Positions 28,316-37,517 of a stretch of 64,000 nt of DNA are shown one piece after another; position 1 is the first letter of the stretch; every line of letters begins with the position of its first letter. The stretch covers positions 248,001 through 312,000 of the forward strand of contig JADKID010000015.1 in NCBI GenBank assembly GCA_016721425.1, read 5' to 3'. The notes beneath the pieces were generated by a model. That model made no database searches, was not told where the DNA came from, and saw only the letters and a program-made list of their open reading frames with translations. The translations under genes and the position numbers were made by a program. The DNA is from Bryobacterales bacterium (lineage in GTDB: Bacteria; Acidobacteriota; Terriglobia; Bryobacterales; Bryobacteraceae).

Positions 28316-31300
28316 GCTGCGCTCGCTGCATTTCTCTGTTCCGATGCCACAGGTAGTAGCTGGCCGGCACCAGCAGGACGGTCAGCGCAACCGAGACCGC
28401 CAGTCCGCCCAGAATCGCTCGCGCCAGCGGTGCGTATGCCTCGCTGCCTTCGCCTAACTTCAATGCCATGGGCAGCAATCCGAAGATCGTTGCCAGGGAA
28501 GTCATCAGCACCGGGCGCAACCGCACCCGGCACGCCAGTGCAACAGCCGAATACACGTCCATGCCCTCCTCGCGCAAATGGCGCGTGAACTCCACAATCA
28601 GAATGCTGTTGGAGACGGCAATGCCCACCAGCATCACCACACCCATCAGCGACATCACGTTCAGCGTTGTTCCGGTGGCTGCCAGCGTAATCAGTACACC
28701 CACCAGACCCGGCGGTACGGCGATCAAGATGATCAGTGGATCCATGAACGATCGGAACTGCGCCACCAGGATGAGGTACAACAGCAAGACCGCCAGCAGC
28801 AGCCCGATTGTGAAGCTCTGGAACGAAACCCTCATGCCTTGCACCATCCCGCGCATCGTCACCGTCACGCCTGCCGGCAGTTTTGTCTCTGCGATCAGAC
28901 CGTCAATCGCTTTCGCGATGCGGCTGAGATCCTCGTCCAGCGGACGCACGTAAACGTCGATCACACGGCGCAGTTGGTAGTGGTCCACCTCGGTCGGCGA
29001 ATCGACACGACGCAGAGAGCTGACGCTGTCCAGTCTCGCCGGGTTCTTCTGCCCGGCGCCGCGCAACGCGATGGCCTTCAGGTCGCCCATGGATCTGATC
29101 TGGCCCTCCTTGTACTGCACAGCCAGCATGTAGTCGTAGCCGCTTTTCGGATCAATCCAGAACGTCGGCGCGATCATCGCGTTGGAGGTTAGCGCGGTGA
29201 TGATGTTGCCGACCACCTCCTTCTGATCCAGGCCAAGCTTAGCCGTCCGGATGCGGTCCACATCCAGTTGCAGGGCAGGGTAGTCCAAATCCTGCGGGAT
29301 GTAGAGCTCGGCCACTCCGGGCATTTGTCTGATCCTGGACGCGAGCAGCGTGGCGGTGCTATAGCTGCGCTCCAATGACGAGCCCGCCACCTGCACGTCA
29401 ATTGGCGCGGGCATCCCCATATTCAGAACCGCGTCCACCAGGCCGCCCGACTGCATGTACGAACCCACTTCAGGCATTTGTTCGGAGATCCTGCGCTTGA
29501 CGCGGGCCATGTATTCGTAGCTGCCCGTCTTGTGGCCCGGCTTCAGGCTCACCTGCACAAACGCCGTGTGCATGCCGGAGTTTGGCGTGTAGATCGCCGA
29601 GAACCCAGGGGCAGCCCCGATGTTGGAGACGATCATGCCCAGTTCATCCGGCGGGACCACTTCGCGGATGATCTTTTCGACGCCTTCGATCTTCTCCTCG
29701 GTCACACCAATTCGGGTGCCGGACGAGACCTTCAGGTTCATCATGAACTGGCCTGGGTCGGTACGCGGGAAGAACGACATCCCGATCGTTGGCACGAGGC
29801 CCAAAGAGAGAACGAACAGCACCCCGAAACCGGCGAGCACACGAATGGGCCGATCCAGTGTCTTCTTCACGAGGGTGTCGTAGACCTGCAAAAAGCGCTC
29901 GAAACGGCTGTTAAACCACTCAGAAAAGCGCGAATTCGCACCGTGTGGGGCCGCCTTGATGAAACGTGCGCAAAACAGAGGTACCACCGTCATGGCCACC
30001 ACATAGGAAGCGAATAGCGAGATCACCACGGCCAGAGCCAGGGCAGAGAATAGGAACCGGCTCACGCCGTAGAGCATCGTGACCGGAAAGAACACAACCG
30101 CTGTGGTGAGCGTCGCGGCCAGCACAGGTAATGCTACTTCCCGGCCGCCTTTCTCGGCGGCAACTTCCGGAGTCTCGCCCAGTTCCAGGTGGCGGTAGAT
30201 GTTCTCCAGTACCACTACCGAGTTGTCGATGAGGCGCGAAAATGCCAATGCCAAACCGCCCAGCACCATGCTGTTGATCGAGTGGCCGGCGATGGAGAGG
30301 ATGATCAGCGTCGCAAGCGCCGAAAGCGGAATTGAGAAGAAGACCGCGACCGTCGCACGGGCACTGCCCAGGAAGATCAGAATCATCATGGCCGTTAGAA
30401 ACAGGCCGATGGCGCCTTCGTGCAGAAGGCTTTGAATCGCGGTCTTTACGAAGACAGACTGGTCAAAGACGACCCGCGCAGTGAGTTCCTTGGGGATATC
30501 CACGAGCTTGGTGAGTGCCTCTCGCATCCCATCGACCACGGCGATCGTGTTCGTATCGCCACCCTGTTTCAGAACTGGAATGTAGACGGATCGCTGGCCA
30601 TCTACGCGCACCACGTTGGTTTGAATCTGTTGCGCGTCTTTCGCCACGCCGATGTCGGCGATGCGCACCGGGCTCATGCCGTCCATTTTTACGGGGAGGT
30701 CATTGATCTCCTGGACCGAGCGAAGCTGTGAGTTGGTGTAGATGTTGTAGTCCAGAGGACCGATCTGCACATCGCCCGTGGGCAGGATCAGGTTGGCCAG
30801 ATTCACCGAGCGAACCAGATCCATGAGGCTCAACTGGTGAGCCTCCAACTTGTACGGATCGGCGTAGACCATAATCTGCCGGAGCCTCCCGCCGAACGGT
30901 TGCGGAACGGAGGCGCCTGGCACGCTGGCCACCTGATTGCGGACCTGGAACTGCGCCATGTCTCGCAGGACGGTCTCGTTCAGGCCATCCCCTTTCAGCG
31001 TGATGAGGCAGACGGGCAGACTGGAGGCGTCGAACTTCAGCACCACCGGGGGCAGTGTGCCTGGCGGCAACTTCCGAAGATTGGCCATGGAAAGGTTGCT
31101 GATGGTTGTTACCGCGGAGTCGGGGTTCGTCCCAGGCTGAAAGTACACCTTGATGACGCTCACGCCCGGCAACGAGCGGGACTCGATATGGTCGATTCCG
31201 CTGGCTAGCGTGAAGAAGCGTTCCAGCCTGCTCGTAATGTCGGGTTCCATCTGCTCCGGCGGCATGCCCGAGTAGAAAGTCGCGACAACCACCACTGGAA

Positions 31301-31418
31301 TGTTGATGGACGGAAACATATCCACCGGCATCCGCACCAGGCTGTTCAGGCCCAGAATGGCGACGACCAGACAGACAACGACGATGAAGTAGGGCGTGCG
31401 AATCGCAAATCGCGACAC
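28308..31418 (-). CDS. RND (AcrB/HAE1-type) efflux transporter permease
   Basis: Inner membrane proton-driven pump expelling drugs or lipophilic compounds. 1036 residues, the standard length. N-terminal helix IRTPYFIVVVCLVVAILG, porter segment DMFPSINIPVVVV, YSGMPPEQMEPDITSRLE; TM4-type segment with GLALAFSRLIDNSVVVLENIYR (in two parts) where HAE1 pumps usually read GLVVDDAIVVVEN. Here Ser-Arg-Leu-Ile-Asp keeps one Asp and replaces the other, a departure worth noting. Repeat 2 closes with GVVMLVGIAVSNSILIVEF and RLRPVLMTSLATIFGLLPMAL. Translation starts at GTG 31418, whose G is shared with the adaptor's TAG stop (tagtg), indicating coupling. Confidence 0.95.
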   Translation of the reverse strand: MSRFAIRTPYFIVVVCLVVAILGLNSLVRMPVDMFPSINIPVVVVATFYSGMPPEQMEPDITSRLERFFTLASGIDHIESRSLPGVSVIKVYFQPGTNPDSAVTTISNLSMANLRKLPPGTLPPVVLKFDASSLPVCLITLKGDGLNETVLRDMAQFQVRNQVASVPGASVPQPFGGRLRQIMVYADPYKLEAHQLSLMDLVRSVNLANLILPTGDVQIGPLDYNIYTNSQLRSVQEINDLPVKMDGMSPVRIADIGVAKDAQQIQTNVVRVDGQRSVYIPVLKQGGDTNTIAVVDGMREALTKLVDIPKELTARVVFDQSVFVKTAIQSLLHEGAIGLFLTAMMILIFLGSARATVAVFFSIPLSALATLIILSIAGHSINSMVLGGLALAFSRLIDNSVVVLENIYRHLELGETPEVAAEKGGREVALPVLAATLTTAVVFFPVTMLYGVSRFLFSALALAVVISLFASYVVAMTVVPLFCARFIKAAPHGANSRFSEWFNSRFERFLQVYDTLVKKTLDRPIRVLAGFGVLFVLSLGLVPTIGMSFFPRTDPGQFMMNLKVSSGTRIGVTEEKIEGVEKIIREVVPPDELGMIVSNIGAAPGFSAIYTPNSGMHTAFVQVSLKPGHKTGSYEYMARVKRRISEQMPEVGSYMQSGGLVDAVLNMGMPAPIDVQVAGSSLERSYSTATLLASRIRQMPGVAELYIPQDLDYPALQLDVDRIRTAKLGLDQKEVVGNIITALTSNAMIAPTFWIDPKSGYDYMLAVQYKEGQIRSMGDLKAIALRGAGQKNPARLDSVSSLRRVDSPTEVDHYQLRRVIDVYVRPLDEDLSRIAKAIDGLIAETKLPAGVTVTMRGMVQGMRVSFQSFTIGLLLAVLLLYLILVAQFRSFMDPLIILIAVPPGLVGVLITLAATGTTLNVMSLMGVVMLVGIAVSNSILIVEFTRHLREEGMDVYSAVALACRVRLRPVLMTSLATIFGLLPMALKLGEGSEAYAPLARAILGGLAVSVALTVLLVPASYYLWHRNREMQRAQHA

Positions 31419-32632
31419 TACTCGCCACCTTTCCGCAAGACTGCCAGCACTCGCTGGCCTTCCACCAGTTGGTTCGAGTTGCTCACGATTACGTGTTCAC
31501 CCTCCGCCAATCCTCGAAGTACCTCCGAATGGTTGGCGGACTCCAAACCCTTGGCGATCTTTCGGACCTGGACCTTGCCATCGGCGTCCACGACGTAAAC
31601 GACCTGCGAACCTTCGCGCTCCTTGACCGCGGTGAGCGGAACGGCCAGGGCTTGCGCACTTGACGCCAGAGTCAGGTCAACCTCCGCATACATGCCGGGC
31701 ATCAGTTCGTCGGCTGGATTCGGCACGTCCACCTCGGCCAGCATCGTGCGGCTGGCTGTATCCACTTTGTCCGTGGTGCGGGCCACCCGTCCCTGGAATG
31801 CCTTGCCCAACGTCGGGATGCGGATATCGAGAGAGGCGCCGACCCGGATGAGCCCGGCGGCCGACTCCGGCACCGGCAGCACCAGGCGCAGCAGGCTGTT
31901 CTGCGACAGTCGCACGACAGGCATGGCCTGCGACTGACTGGCCGTGCCCGCCTGGATCATCGCTCCGTTATCGGCGTATCGCCGCGTCACCACGCCGGCG
32001 AACGGCGCCGTTACCTGGGTATAAGCCATCATCGTTTTCGACCTGCCCTGCTCCGCTTCCGACACGCGGATCTGTTCCTGGGCCACGACCAGCGCAGACT
32101 TTGCCGACGCCACCTGCGCTCCAGCCATCAGTTCCCGGCTCTGCGCGTCGTCGATCTCCTGTTGAGCCACCAGACCCGGGCGTGACTTTTCCACCGCAGC
32201 GAGGCGCGTGTAGGTAAGGTGCGCCATGTTGTAGGCTGATTCGGCCCGGCGGATCTCGTCCTGAGCCCGCACCAATTCGGCGCGGTTTCTCTGGATCGCC
32301 GCCGCTGCGCGCGTCAGGTCATCCTTCATTTCGGGCGCCTCCAGGATGGCCAGCGTCTGGCCCTGCCGCACCCGATCCCCTACGTCCACCAGCACCTTCT
32401 GCACATAGCCGGCCACCTTGGCCATCACCTCCACTTCCTGGTATGGCACCAGCTCCGCAGTCACCGTCATCGTCCTGGCCATGTCCTGGCGGACTGCCGC
32501 CACCACGGCGACGCTTGCCTGTTGCGCGGTCTGTGCTCCCGGGCCGGGCGTCGTCCGGCTAGTGGTCCAGGCTGCCAGTAGTCCCGCGGTGACTAGCACC
32601 GCGGCACCCGCACCCACCCATGTCTTCTTCAT
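31418..32632 (-). CDS. RND efflux periplasmic adaptor subunit
   Basis: Membrane fusion protein bridging pump and TolC. 404 residues: N-terminal hydrophobic anchor (about 5-23), barrel-sandwich hybrid halves (EVEVMAKVAGYVQKVLVDVGDRVRQGQ in two parts, and YTQVTAPFAGVVTRRYADNG), a long alpha hairpin with RAELVRAQDEIRRAES, beta-barrel segment LDIRIPTLGKAFQGRVARTTD and a membrane-proximal domain ending with VIVSNSNQLVEGQRVLAVL. ATG 32632 overlaps the RraA stop as ATGA. Confidence 0.95.
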   Translation of the reverse strand: MKKTWVGAGAAVLVTAGLLAAWTTSRTTPGPGAQTAQQASVAVVAAVRQDMARTMTVTAELVPYQEVEVMAKVAGYVQKVLVDVGDRVRQGQTLAILEAPEMKDDLTRAAAAIQRNRAELVRAQDEIRRAESAYNMAHLTYTRLAAVEKSRPGLVAQQEIDDAQSRELMAGAQVASAKSALVVAQEQIRVSEAEQGRSKTMMAYTQVTAPFAGVVTRRYADNGAMIQAGTASQSQAMPVVRLSQNSLLRLVLPVPESAAGLIRVGASLDIRIPTLGKAFQGRVARTTDKVDTASRTMLAEVDVPNPADELMPGMYAEVDLTLASSAQALAVPLTAVKEREGSQVVYVVDADGKVQVRKIAKGLESANHSEVLRGLAEGEHVIVSNSNQLVEGQRVLAVLRKGGE

Positions 32633-33339
32633 CGGTTGATCTCCAGGTCGTGCATTTCGGCATAGAGCCGTTCGAACGAAAACTCAGCGGACCGGCAGAG
32701 ATCGATCACTCGTGCCTCACGCCGTGTCCCTTCTCTTGCCAGCCGGACGATGTCGCCAACGGAGCCGACTGGAATGGACAAGACCCCGTGAATGTCCGCG
32801 TAAATCAGGTCCGCCGGATCGATTGGCAGCCCATGGATGTTCACCGGCGTGCCGTACTCCACCAGATGCACATAGGCATGTGAGATGGTCACCTGGTCGG
32901 CAAAGGCCGGAAAGTTCATCTCTCCCAACGCCGGGACATCCCGCACGGCCCCGTTCGTTACCACGCCGATACAGCCAAGTGCCCGCAGGATCTCGGCATG
33001 CACGTCACTCAACACCGCACCTCGTGCAGGCTGCGGATCGATATCCTCGATTACGGCGATCCTGGGCCAGGGCTGTCTCTCCAGGTAGGCCCACCACTCG
33101 GCGACGTCTTGAAAGGACGAACCGCGTAACGGCGGGTCCCCACAACGGACCCGGCTGGTGGCGGCAAATCCGAGCACTGAGTCGCAACTCCCAGTGACAC
33201 ACCGCAGACCGGGCATTGTGTACCCTTCGTTGTGCAGTCGCAGATTCAACTTCTCAATTGCGTTGGCGAGCTTGCAGGTGTCGAACTGCCGCAGCGCGGT
33301 CAGTTCGTCATCGCTCAATCGGGATGGGGTTTGGCTCAC
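32629..33339 (-). CDS. RraA family protein
   Basis: 236 residues of the RraA/HMG-aldolase fold. Motifs: LRQFDTCKLANAIEKL at the N-terminus, IAVIEDIDPQPARGAVLSD (a loop before the metal/substrate site), GCIGVVTNGAVRDVPAL (Arg-Asp pair of the family active site) and VNIHGLPIDPADLIYADIHGVLSIP (in two parts). Family members either bind RNase E as inhibitors or act as 4-hydroxy-4-methyl-2-oxoglutarate aldolase/oxaloacetate decarboxylase; the Asp/Arg residues favour an enzyme, but sequence alone does not decide. Its position as first gene of the efflux operon, coupled by ATGA to the adaptor, is unusual. Confidence 0.85.
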   Translation of the reverse strand: MSQTPSRLSDDELTALRQFDTCKLANAIEKLNLRLHNEGYTMPGLRCVTGSCDSVLGFAATSRVRCGDPPLRGSSFQDVAEWWAYLERQPWPRIAVIEDIDPQPARGAVLSDVHAEILRALGCIGVVTNGAVRDVPALGEMNFPAFADQVTISHAYVHLVEYGTPVNIHGLPIDPADLIYADIHGVLSIPVGSVGDIVRLAREGTRREARVIDLCRSAEFSFERLYAEMHDLEINR

Positions 33340-33411
33340 CCCTTGAGCCTAGTGGGAGGCCGTCCCTGGAACCATCCCGGCTGGACTGTATATTCGACTT
33401 GAAAAACCCGG

Positions 33412-34062
33412 TTAGCTGACAATCCCCTTGCGCACCGCGTAGAGGACCAGTTCCGGGATGGAGTGCAGATTCAGCTTCTGCAGGATCCGCGTGCGGTGCG
33501 TATCCACCGTGTACGGGCTGAGGTTCAGCAGCGCTGCGATCTCTTTATTGGCCTTGCCTTCCGCCACCAGTTGGAAGATCTCCCGTTCCCGGTTGGTGAG
33601 CAGTTCGTAGCTATCCACCGCGCCCTTCTGCTTCATCTGGCGGACGTAATCCTCCAGAAGGAGGCGGCTCACCGCCGGACTGAAAAACGACTTGCCATCC
33701 CGCACCGCGCTGATGGCGGCGATCAGATCTGCCTCGGCCGAGTCCTTCAGCAGGTACGCCTTTGCTCCAGCCTGCAGCGCCCGGATCACGTAGCCCTCGT
33801 CGGAGTGCATGCTCAGGATCACCACCGCGACCGCTGCATTGCGCGACACAATCTGCCGGGTCGCTTCGATGCCATTCAGATGCGGCATTGCGATGTCCAG
33901 CACGGCCACGTCCGGTCTCAGCTCCTCCGCCAGGTCCACCGCCTGCCGGCCATTCTCGGCCTCGCCCACTACAATCAGGCCGGGTTGCCTTTCCAGTAGC
34001 AATCGCAAGCCGGAACGGATCACCGTATGATCGTCGGCCAGTATCACGCGAGTCGCTTTCAT
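33412..34062 (-). CDS. NarL/FixJ-type response regulator
   Basis: 216 residues. Receiver domain with acidic pocket ILADDH (Asp10, Asp11), phospho-acceptor Asp56 in VAVLDIAMP, and conserved Ser/Lys positions (VILSMHSDEG, AYLLKDSAEAD). The LuxR-type HTH is at about 150-210 (LLTNREREIFQLVAEGKANKEIAALL). Its ATG overlaps the kinase stop by four bases. It lies 72 bases before rraA-efflux on the same strand, so the efflux operon is the likely target. Confidence 0.95.
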   Translation of the reverse strand: MKATRVILADDHTVIRSGLRLLLERQPGLIVVGEAENGRQAVDLAEELRPDVAVLDIAMPHLNGIEATRQIVSRNAAVAVVILSMHSDEGYVIRALQAGAKAYLLKDSAEADLIAAISAVRDGKSFFSPAVSRLLLEDYVRQMKQKGAVDSYELLTNREREIFQLVAEGKANKEIAALLNLSPYTVDTHRTRILQKLNLHSIPELVLYAVRKGIVS

Positions 34063-35435
34063 GTGCCCCCCTCTATCTGCGGTTGGCCCGGAGGCGCCGG
34101 CAGTTCAATCGTCAGCGTAACCCCGTGTCCCGGCTCGGATTCAATCTGAAACCGGCCATTCAAGTGAGCCGCCCGCTCATGCATGCCAAGCAGGCCCATT
34201 CCGCGCGTCAGCTTCGGCACAAAGCCCTTCCCGTCATCCCGAACTGACACCAGAAGCCGGTCCGGCTCGCTACGCACCATTACCGACACCGTTCTGGCGC
34301 CGGAATGCCGCGCTGCGTTGTGCAACGCCTCCTGCACCAACCTGTAGATCGTGGTGCGGTAGTCATCCGGCAACACCAGATCGTAGTCCTCCGCTACCAC
34401 CTCCACTTGCATCCCCGTACGCCGCGAAGTCTCCCGCGCCTGCCACCGCAACGCCGGTATCAGGCCCAGGTCATCCAGCATGGATGGGCGCAGCAGCAGG
34501 CTCAGATTCCGGATCGAGGAAAGGGTGCTCTCCGCGAGATGCTTTACCGAATCCAACCGCTCCAATAGCGCCGGATGACCCGGCGGCACGGCCGCCGCTG
34601 CATTTGCCAGATCCACCAACATCCCGGAGAGCGATTGACCGGTCTCATCATGAAGCTCCCGCGCGATCCGCCGCCGCTCCTCTTCCTGAATCTCCAGGAG
34701 CCGGGCCGAGAGCGCCTCCAACTGAGCCCGGTCTTCCAGTGACGCTTCATAGCGCGCCCGGGCCGCATTCTCCAGGCGCAGAAAATGAATCAGGGTGAGG
34801 CCGGCCAGCGCGACGCCGAGCATCAGCGCTACGACAACTACGCTCGTCAACCGATTCTTCAGGTCCTGGATCAGCTCCGCGGATTGATCCGTGGCCGCCC
34901 GCAAATCCACTTCATTGGACCGGCGCACTTCGTCGAGAAGCTGGAGAAACTCGTCCCGTCTCGGGGACAGTTGTTCTGCCAGCAAATCATAGCCTAGCCT
35001 GGTGCGTTGTGCGTCGTTCCACTCCAGAGCCGGCGTCACCGTCTGCCAGTAGCTCTGCAATGACCTTTGCAGTTGCCGCAGCACCGGCAGCTGGTTCAAA
35101 GGTCCGCTTGTCTGGTACTTCGCCATGCCGGCCATGGCGCCATCCCAGGCCTCCATTGCCTGCCTCCTGTGTAGCGCCGGCGCGGAGGATTCGCGATCCA
35201 GCAGGTAGTCGCGAATTCGGCTGGTAGCGGCGTACGCATGGCTCCGGATAGACTCCAGCTGATCGCTGCGCCCGATAAACTGGCGCGTGCTCCGGTCCTC
35301 AAGTTCGGCCACCTGCTTGAGCGAGTGCAACGCATACAGGCCCGCAAACGCCAGAAGTGCCAGCAATCCCAGGAAGCCGGTGAGAAGCACCAGGCGGACG
35401 CCGGAAAGTAGCGGCCTCGGATTGTGGGTGCCCAT
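34059..35435 (-). CDS. NarX-type sensor histidine kinase
   Basis: 458 residues. TM1 about 14-36, an extracytoplasmic helical bundle (~40-195, CHASE3/4HB-like, with YAATSRIRDYLLDRESS), TM2 about 198-218, then a coiled linker, HisKA_3 dimerisation domain with phospho-acceptor His262 in RRRIARELHDETGQ, and HATPase with N-box EALHNAARHS, G1 VRDDGKGF and G2 GMGLLGMHERA. Membrane sensor for an unknown signal, partner of the response regulator encoded directly downstream. Confidence 0.95.
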   Translation of the reverse strand: MGTHNPRPLLSGVRLVLLTGFLGLLALLAFAGLYALHSLKQVAELEDRSTRQFIGRSDQLESIRSHAYAATSRIRDYLLDRESSAPALHRRQAMEAWDGAMAGMAKYQTSGPLNQLPVLRQLQRSLQSYWQTVTPALEWNDAQRTRLGYDLLAEQLSPRRDEFLQLLDEVRRSNEVDLRAATDQSAELIQDLKNRLTSVVVVALMLGVALAGLTLIHFLRLENAARARYEASLEDRAQLEALSARLLEIQEEERRRIARELHDETGQSLSGMLVDLANAAAAVPPGHPALLERLDSVKHLAESTLSSIRNLSLLLRPSMLDDLGLIPALRWQARETSRRTGMQVEVVAEDYDLVLPDDYRTTIYRLVQEALHNAARHSGARTVSVMVRSEPDRLLVSVRDDGKGFVPKLTRGMGLLGMHERAAHLNGRFQIESEPGHGVTLTIELPAPPGQPQIEGGT

Positions 35436-35840
35436 CGCCTACGATCTATACCACGAGCCACTTGCCCGCGACGACTGCCGTCCAATTTCAGCGGCCGCGG
35501 AACGCCCAGGTCATGCGGACCGCGGCGCCGATCCTGCGCTCCTATTCCCGTGGAGCTCGTCCCACTCCAGGAAGACACGGCGCAATCCGCCTGGCGGCTC
35601 TGGCGCTCCACTTGCCCCGATGATGTTCGATTGGACCAATCCTTCTCTGCCGGAGATCCAATCACGCTCTTCGTCTTCGCGGTGCTGATCATCCTGACGA
35701 TTGCGGCCAGCTGCCGCCTGCCGCCTCGGGCGCAGTCTCTGTCCAACGCGGCACGGTTGGCGGACCCAGCCGGGCCGTGCCGGCGCCCGGCGGTATACTC
35801 GAACAGCAGAGGATGTCCATCGCTCGGAGGTCGGCTCATC
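35436..35840. other. Divergent intergenic region, no gene seen
   Basis: 405 bases between the kinase start (leftward) and the next rightward gene. The plus-strand frame is open throughout but has no protein character. A tatact -10-like hexamer at 35794-35799 lies 42 bases before ATG 35841; no convincing -35 is present. Confidence 0.4.
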
Positions 35841-36638
35841 ATGGTCTATCCGATAGAGGCGATTCTGTTGTTGGGCGTTGCGGTCGCCAATGCTGAGCCG
35901 GCAGCGGACTTGCTGATCGGCACCTGGTCTCTGAATCTCGAGAGGTCCGAGATCCGGGGCGGTCTTAGAGTGACGATCGAGCGCCGGGGTGAGGCGATTC
36001 GCTACGTGAGCGGTGGAGTTGAATTCACGGCGCTTTTCGGCGGTCGGGACTTTCCCATCCGGGGGGTCTCTAGCCAAGCGCAGGTTTCGCTCAAACGCGC
36101 GAACTCTCATACGATCGAACGAACATACAAACGCGAATCCGTACCCGTCAGCAGCGCGGTTCTGCGTGTCTCCCAGGACGGCCGCTTTCTGACCGTTGAA
36201 AACCGGCGCCTGGACTCCGCCATCGAGGCGCGCCAATGGACCAACAAATACCAGAGAATCACGGCGGAAGATCCGTCCGATCCGTTCGCCGGCACCTGGG
36301 AACGCAACCCTGTGCGCTCGCTCGGCAACAGCCTCGCCACGATCGCCTATGAAGTGTTCGAAACCGATGGGCTTCACTTCGTCGGAAACAACGTCGAGTA
36401 CCGGGCGAAACCAGACGGCAAAGACTACCCGGTAGTGGGCTCCATCGTAGCCGACTCAGTTTCCTTCAAGCGGCCGGCGCCGGGAACCATTGAGGAAGCG
36501 TGGAAGGACGGAGGCCGGCTCGCACTTCTGGTACGGCGTGTCGTTTCCGCCGACGGCAAGACATTGACGGCCTACTCCACGGGAACCACTGCGGAAGGAG
36601 ACCGTTTCGAAAACACTTACACCTACGAACGCCGCTGA
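35841..36638 (+). CDS. Secreted protein with two lipocalin-like repeats, unknown function
   Basis: 265 residues from ATG 35841, with ggagg about nine bases upstream; the frame is open further 5' without support. Signal peptide MVYPIEAILLLGVAVANA. Two similar halves follow: LIGTWSLNLERSEIRGGLRVTIE...FGGRDFPIRG...SLKRANSHTIERTYKR, and FAGTWERNPVRSLGNSLATIAYEVFE...PDGKDYPVVGS...SFKRPAPGTIEEAWKD, each with GTW opening, DGKDYP-like and SxKRxxxxTIE elements. This internal duplication is characteristic of periplasmic proteins of unknown role common in acidobacteria. Confidence 0.75.
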   Translation: MVYPIEAILLLGVAVANAEPAADLLIGTWSLNLERSEIRGGLRVTIERRGEAIRYVSGGVEFTALFGGRDFPIRGVSSQAQVSLKRANSHTIERTYKRESVPVSSAVLRVSQDGRFLTVENRRLDSAIEARQWTNKYQRITAEDPSDPFAGTWERNPVRSLGNSLATIAYEVFETDGLHFVGNNVEYRAKPDGKDYPVVGSIVADSVSFKRPAPGTIEEAWKDGGRLALLVRRVVSADGKTLTAYSTGTTAEGDRFENTYTYERR

Positions 36639-36712
36639 GTTCGGCCAGCCAAGTTGCCAGGGCGCGTGCCAGGTTGTCACCACGGCGTGTCATCAGCATC
36701 TCGTTCAACAAG

Positions 36713-37120
36713 ATGCTGAGTATGTACCTCCACGATCGGGCGCACTCGCTCACCTTCCGCCTGATCGGCGGACTATTCCGTGTGGAGGCCGGGGAAGTCG
36801 AGCAGGCTTGGAAGACAGCGTCCCCGACCCTCAAGGGGAGAGAGTTCATCATCGATCTCACAGGGGTTACGGCTTTGGATGCCGGCGGGCAAGAGTCCCT
36901 CCGCCGGTTGGCAGAGCAGGGCGCCCGGTTCATCACGGCCTCGGAGTTCACGGAATTAGCTGCCAGGGAAGCCTCCGGGCGCACGCCGGAAGCATTGCCC
37001 GTGCCTCGCGTGGGCAGGTGGCGGCGCTGGGTCTGCTTTGCGGTGGGCTGCTGCCGAGCTGCTGGCTGGGCATTGAGTATGAGCCTACCCTGCGTGAAGC
37101 GAATCCAGCGCCTCTGGTAG
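36713..37120 (+). CDS. Stand-alone STAS-like domain protein
   Basis: 135 residues from ATG 36713. The first ~95 residues look like an anti-sigma-antagonist/STAS fold: LTFRLIGGLFRVEAGEVEQAW, REFIIDLTGVTALDAGGQESL (the usual phospho-Ser/Asp loop position reads DAGG) and LAEQGARFITASEFT. In related bacteria such genes often precede TolC-type genes. The C-terminal 40 residues (Arg/Trp/Cys-rich) have no STAS character and may come from a frameshift: the next frame over carries a hydrophobic ALGLLCGGLLPSCW stretch resembling a signal peptide, ending at 37164. Confidence 0.6.
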   Translation: MLSMYLHDRAHSLTFRLIGGLFRVEAGEVEQAWKTASPTLKGREFIIDLTGVTALDAGGQESLRRLAEQGARFITASEFTELAAREASGRTPEALPVPRVGRWRRWVCFAVGCCRAAGWALSMSLPCVKRIQRLW

Positions 37121-37517
37121 GCGAGGCGCTGTCTCGCGTGCCGCTGTCGTGTGCCGCGGTTTGAGGATATGGTGCGGGCAGGACGGATGTAGCTTCTGCT
37201 TTGCCGATTCGGTCGAATTGGATGCACATGTGGGGAGTTAACTGGAAGAGGCGATCAGCGCTGAAGCGGTCAGCGGGATCAGAAGTCTGGTTTTTGAGGA
37301 TAAGTGGAATGAAGTGTAATCGACGTTGGGCTGAAACCTGGCGGTACACGAACCCCATCCTGTTATCAACCTCCTCCTGCCTCACCTTGGAGTCATGCGA
37401 GAGCGTGGACGAGTGGCGAAGTTAAAGTGACGTGGATTGGTAGCGAAGCAGAGCGTGACGGCATTCTGCCGGGACCGCGTGCTCTGTGCACCGCAAATCT
37501 TCGGGGGGAGGAATCGG
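37121..37517. other. Intergenic stretch without a recognisable gene
   Basis: About 400 bases after the STAS gene and before the convergent membrane-protein gene, with lower GC than its surroundings. Short frames show nothing recognisable; it may contain residue of a gene that followed STAS. Confidence 0.35.
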
